From Eubacteriaceae bacterium (GTDB lineage Bacteria > Bacillota > Clostridia > Oscillospirales > Acutalibacteraceae), in the NCBI GenBank assembly GCA_021770095.1, contig JAETRQ010000003.1, positions 114,458-178,457 on the forward strand: a stretch of 64,000 nt of DNA. The letters are read 5' to 3'. Made by a program: the position numbers and the translations under genes. The stretch's first letter is position 1. Every line of letters starts with the position of its first letter. Under the pieces are notes generated by a model that worked only from the letters and a program-made list of their open reading frames with translations, did no database searches and was not told the DNA's origin. Positions 62,590 to 64,000 of this stretch are shown here, in pieces.

Positions 62590-63735
62590 ATGAGCGAAAA
62601 CAATTTAAAGGTCAAAGTAACAGTAAAAGAGCAAAATTTAGCACAAAACGATAATTTAGTATTTAATCAGCACACATTCATTAGTGACATTTATGAATGT
62701 GAAAAACAGAAGTATATTCTTGAAGAAATGAGGCGCTCCACTATGGTGAAATGGGGTGGTCCAATATTATCAGAAAACCTTAACTTTGAGCATACTTCTT
62801 ATTATAAAAAATATTGTAACGATTGTAAAAAGAAAAAACCTTTTCCTAACAAAGTATCACCCCCTAAAACAGAATCAATAGAGTTTATTGGTGACTATAT
62901 ACTTGAATATACTCCAGTTACTGCTTTGGGAGGTGTTATAGCAGGTATCATCTTTGACATTGCATCCAATTCTTGGAAAGCTGGACTCGTTGTTTTTATA
63001 GTTGCCATTATTATAGGAATTGTTTTGGGCATTTATAAGTATGTTAATGAAAAAGACAAGTATAACGGATACCTAAAAGAAGTTGATTCTGTAAAGAAAC
63101 AAAATTTAGAAATTGATAAATATAATCAAGGGCGATATAAATATTGGAAAGAACAACTAATTAAAGATAATGACGAACTCAGGGAAAACTTTATGAAAAA
63201 TGAACGACCAATTATCGCAAGAGAAAAAAAGGAAATAGAACTACAACTTAGTGCCGTGTACGATACATTGGAAATGTTATATAATTTAAGAATTAACGGC
63301 GTACTTTGTCTGCATCCAAATTATCAGGGTTTAGTTCCGATTTCTATTATCTACGGTTATTTTGATACAGGCAGATGCACTCAATTACAAGGTCACGAAG
63401 GCGCGTATAATTTATATGAAGATGAAAAAATGAAGGGTATGATTATCAACAAACTTGATATCGTATCACAACAACTTGGTCAGCTTAATAATTCAATGAC
63501 TTATGTCGGACAGGCTATACAAGAATGTAATGAACGATTATCCGATTTGGAATCAGCAAGTGACAGGATGATTAATTCAGTAAATAATATGAACAATAAT
63601 GTTACAAGCCGCCTCAACGGAGTATCAAACCAAATGATAGCTATTGAAGAAAATACCGCAAACAGTGCTTATTATGCAGAAGTAGGAGCAAGAATGACAA
63701 CATTTAACACTGTATATAATTTGCTTACTGATTAA
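62590..63735 (+). CDS. membrane-anchored coiled-coil protein, unknown function
   Basis: About 381 residues. An N-terminal soluble part with CNDCKKKKPFP, two adjacent hydrophobic segments (about 110-155: TALGGVIAGIIFDIA, then LVVFIVAIIIGIVLGIYKYV), a charged coiled-coil stretch, the conserved-looking ISIIYGYFDTGRCTQLQGHE with AYNLYEDE, and a C-terminal coiled coil (LSDLESASDRMINSVNNMNN). ATG 62590 is best spaced from GGAGG; ATG 62587 is also possible. I have an impression of similar proteins in gut Clostridia, but no function is known to me. It sits between inverted repeats. Confidence 0.75.
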   Translation: MSENNLKVKVTVKEQNLAQNDNLVFNQHTFISDIYECEKQKYILEEMRRSTMVKWGGPILSENLNFEHTSYYKKYCNDCKKKKPFPNKVSPPKTESIEFIGDYILEYTPVTALGGVIAGIIFDIASNSWKAGLVVFIVAIIIGIVLGIYKYVNEKDKYNGYLKEVDSVKKQNLEIDKYNQGRYKYWKEQLIKDNDELRENFMKNERPIIAREKKEIELQLSAVYDTLEMLYNLRINGVLCLHPNYQGLVPISIIYGYFDTGRCTQLQGHEGAYNLYEDEKMKGMIINKLDIVSQQLGQLNNSMTYVGQAIQECNERLSDLESASDRMINSVNNMNNNVTSRLNGVSNQMIAIEENTANSAYYAEVGARMTTFNTVYNLLTD

Positions 63736-63768
63736 TCAATTATATAAACTAATTTCTTATAAATAAAA

Positions 63769-63800
63769 AATCCACTAACAGAAATTTCTATTAGTGGATT
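63769..63800 (-). terminator. long hairpin joined to repeat copy 2 (minus direction)
   Basis: Arms AATCCACTAA (63769-63778) and TTAGTGGATT (63791-63800) enclose a further AGAAATTTCT palindrome. The T run is on the minus strand, so it terminates minus-strand RNA; on the + strand it is only a weak stop for the membrane protein gene. Confidence 0.7.
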
Positions 63801-63842
63801 TACTTCGTTATGACACCTACGCATAGCTGAGATTGCTCTTTT
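63799..63842 (-). repeat. copy 2 of the 44-nt conserved element (right, minus orientation)
   Basis: The reverse complement reads AAAAGAGCAATCTCAGCTAT and ends ATAACGAAGTAAA, matching copy 1 at 62228-62270. Its joined hairpin differs completely in sequence from that of copy 1. The segment AGCTATGCGT also occurs at 62529-62538 in the leader. Confidence 0.75.
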
Positions 63843-63853
63843 GTTATATTTAT

Positions 63854-63914
63854 GGAGCAAAGAGCTCCGTTGAGCACGGTAGTGCGAAACAAAGAACCAC
63901 CCGCTAAGCGGGTG
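63854..63914. mobile_element. possible left end of an insertion sequence (two hairpins)
   Basis: GGAGC-AAAGA-GCTCC (63854-63868) and the perfect CACCCGC-TAA-GCGGGTG (63898-63914) lie just before a new gene start. Short stem-loops before the first gene are typical of IS200/IS605 left ends. The element continues beyond the window, so this is only a suggestion. Confidence 0.3.
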
Positions 63915-63996
63915 CGCGTTGAAGGTTATACAAAAAAATCTCCAAACGAGTACAATAGTAGATGTTCAAGCCTACTAAAAGACGAGAGGAGATTTT

Positions 63997-64000
63997 ATGG
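63997..64000 (+). CDS. start of a gene cut by the window end
   Basis: ATG 63997 has GAGAGGAGA (63984-63992) in front and a TACAAT (63950s) upstream. Only the start codon is inside the window. If the hairpins above mark an insertion sequence, this would be its transposase; nothing more can be said. Confidence 0.4.

Noticed and set aside
62283..62654. 123-residue + strand ORF across the leader of the membrane protein gene
   Set aside because: It passes through the terminator hairpin and the SD, has no SD itself, and overlaps the real gene out of frame.
1..64000. tRNA, rRNA and CRISPR arrays
   Set aside because: I saw no tRNA-like cloverleaf, rRNA stretch or regularly spaced repeats in the window.

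Overview
The window reads as a low-GC, anaerobic, endospore-forming Clostridia chromosome, probably Ruminococcaceae/Oscillospiraceae-like. The evidence is an electron-bifurcating-type [FeFe] hydrogenase operon, SpoIVB and Spo0A, a 61-residue zinc-ribbon S14, RapZ-WhiA, and an AspRS/GatCAB transamidation operon. The genus assignment is inference only.

Layout. (1) 1-9620: late region of a siphovirus-type prophage on the + strand: tail tube, tail-assembly chaperone with a -1 frameshift, tape measure, Dit, baseplate, fibre, and a single-ORF holin-endolysin. No integrase or left end lies inside the window. (2) 9621-11669: prophage edge with a minus-strand mini-operon (basic membrane peptide, two-helix membrane protein, HTH protein) under a strong promoter with a palindrome in its spacer, then an unrecognised 414-residue membrane protein. 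(3) 11703-11857: a truncated cotJC (spore-coat manganese-catalase family) that keeps its SD and a sigma-K-like promoter; this may be the prophage attachment junction. (4) 11998-16266: minus-strand accessory genes (YjbR, YaiI, CAT-like, DUF3795, GNAT, membrane protein, AAC(6')-like GNAT, regulator fragment, low-molecular-weight phosphatase). (5) 16541-24932: Rex-like operator, hydC, a cysteine-poor ferredoxin-like protein, hydB, hydA, then maturases hydE, hydG, hydF. (6) 24997-37731: a GT4 glycosyltransferase, then hprK, glcK, murB, rapZ, whiA, dnaE, pfkA, spoIVB, spo0A. (7) 37785-53597: consensus promoter, a roughly 290-nt structured leader, and the whole S10-spc-alpha supercluster from rpsJ to rplQ. 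(8) 53637-62215: rpsU, small genes, aroQ, efp, a CD1247-like protein, a lipoprotein, then T-box-aspS-gatC-gatA-gatB. (9) 62216-64000: a cassette with an attenuator-like leader and a 381-residue membrane/coiled-coil protein, bounded by inverted copies of a 44-nt element each joined to its own hairpin, then what may be the left end of an insertion sequence.

How it works together. HydABC oxidises NADH and reduced ferredoxin to H2, HydEFG build its H-cluster, and a Rex-like site would tie the operon to NADH/NAD+ balance. HPrK, glucokinase and phosphofructokinase form a carbon-flux block. AspRS plus GatCAB probably make Asn-tRNA and Gln-tRNA under tRNA-sensing T-box control. The most unusual items are the holin-endolysin fusion with nested starts, the cotJC remnant at the prophage edge, the small membrane-peptide/HTH operon, the cysteine-less ferredoxin homologue, the S10 leader RNA and the repeat-bounded cassette at the right end.
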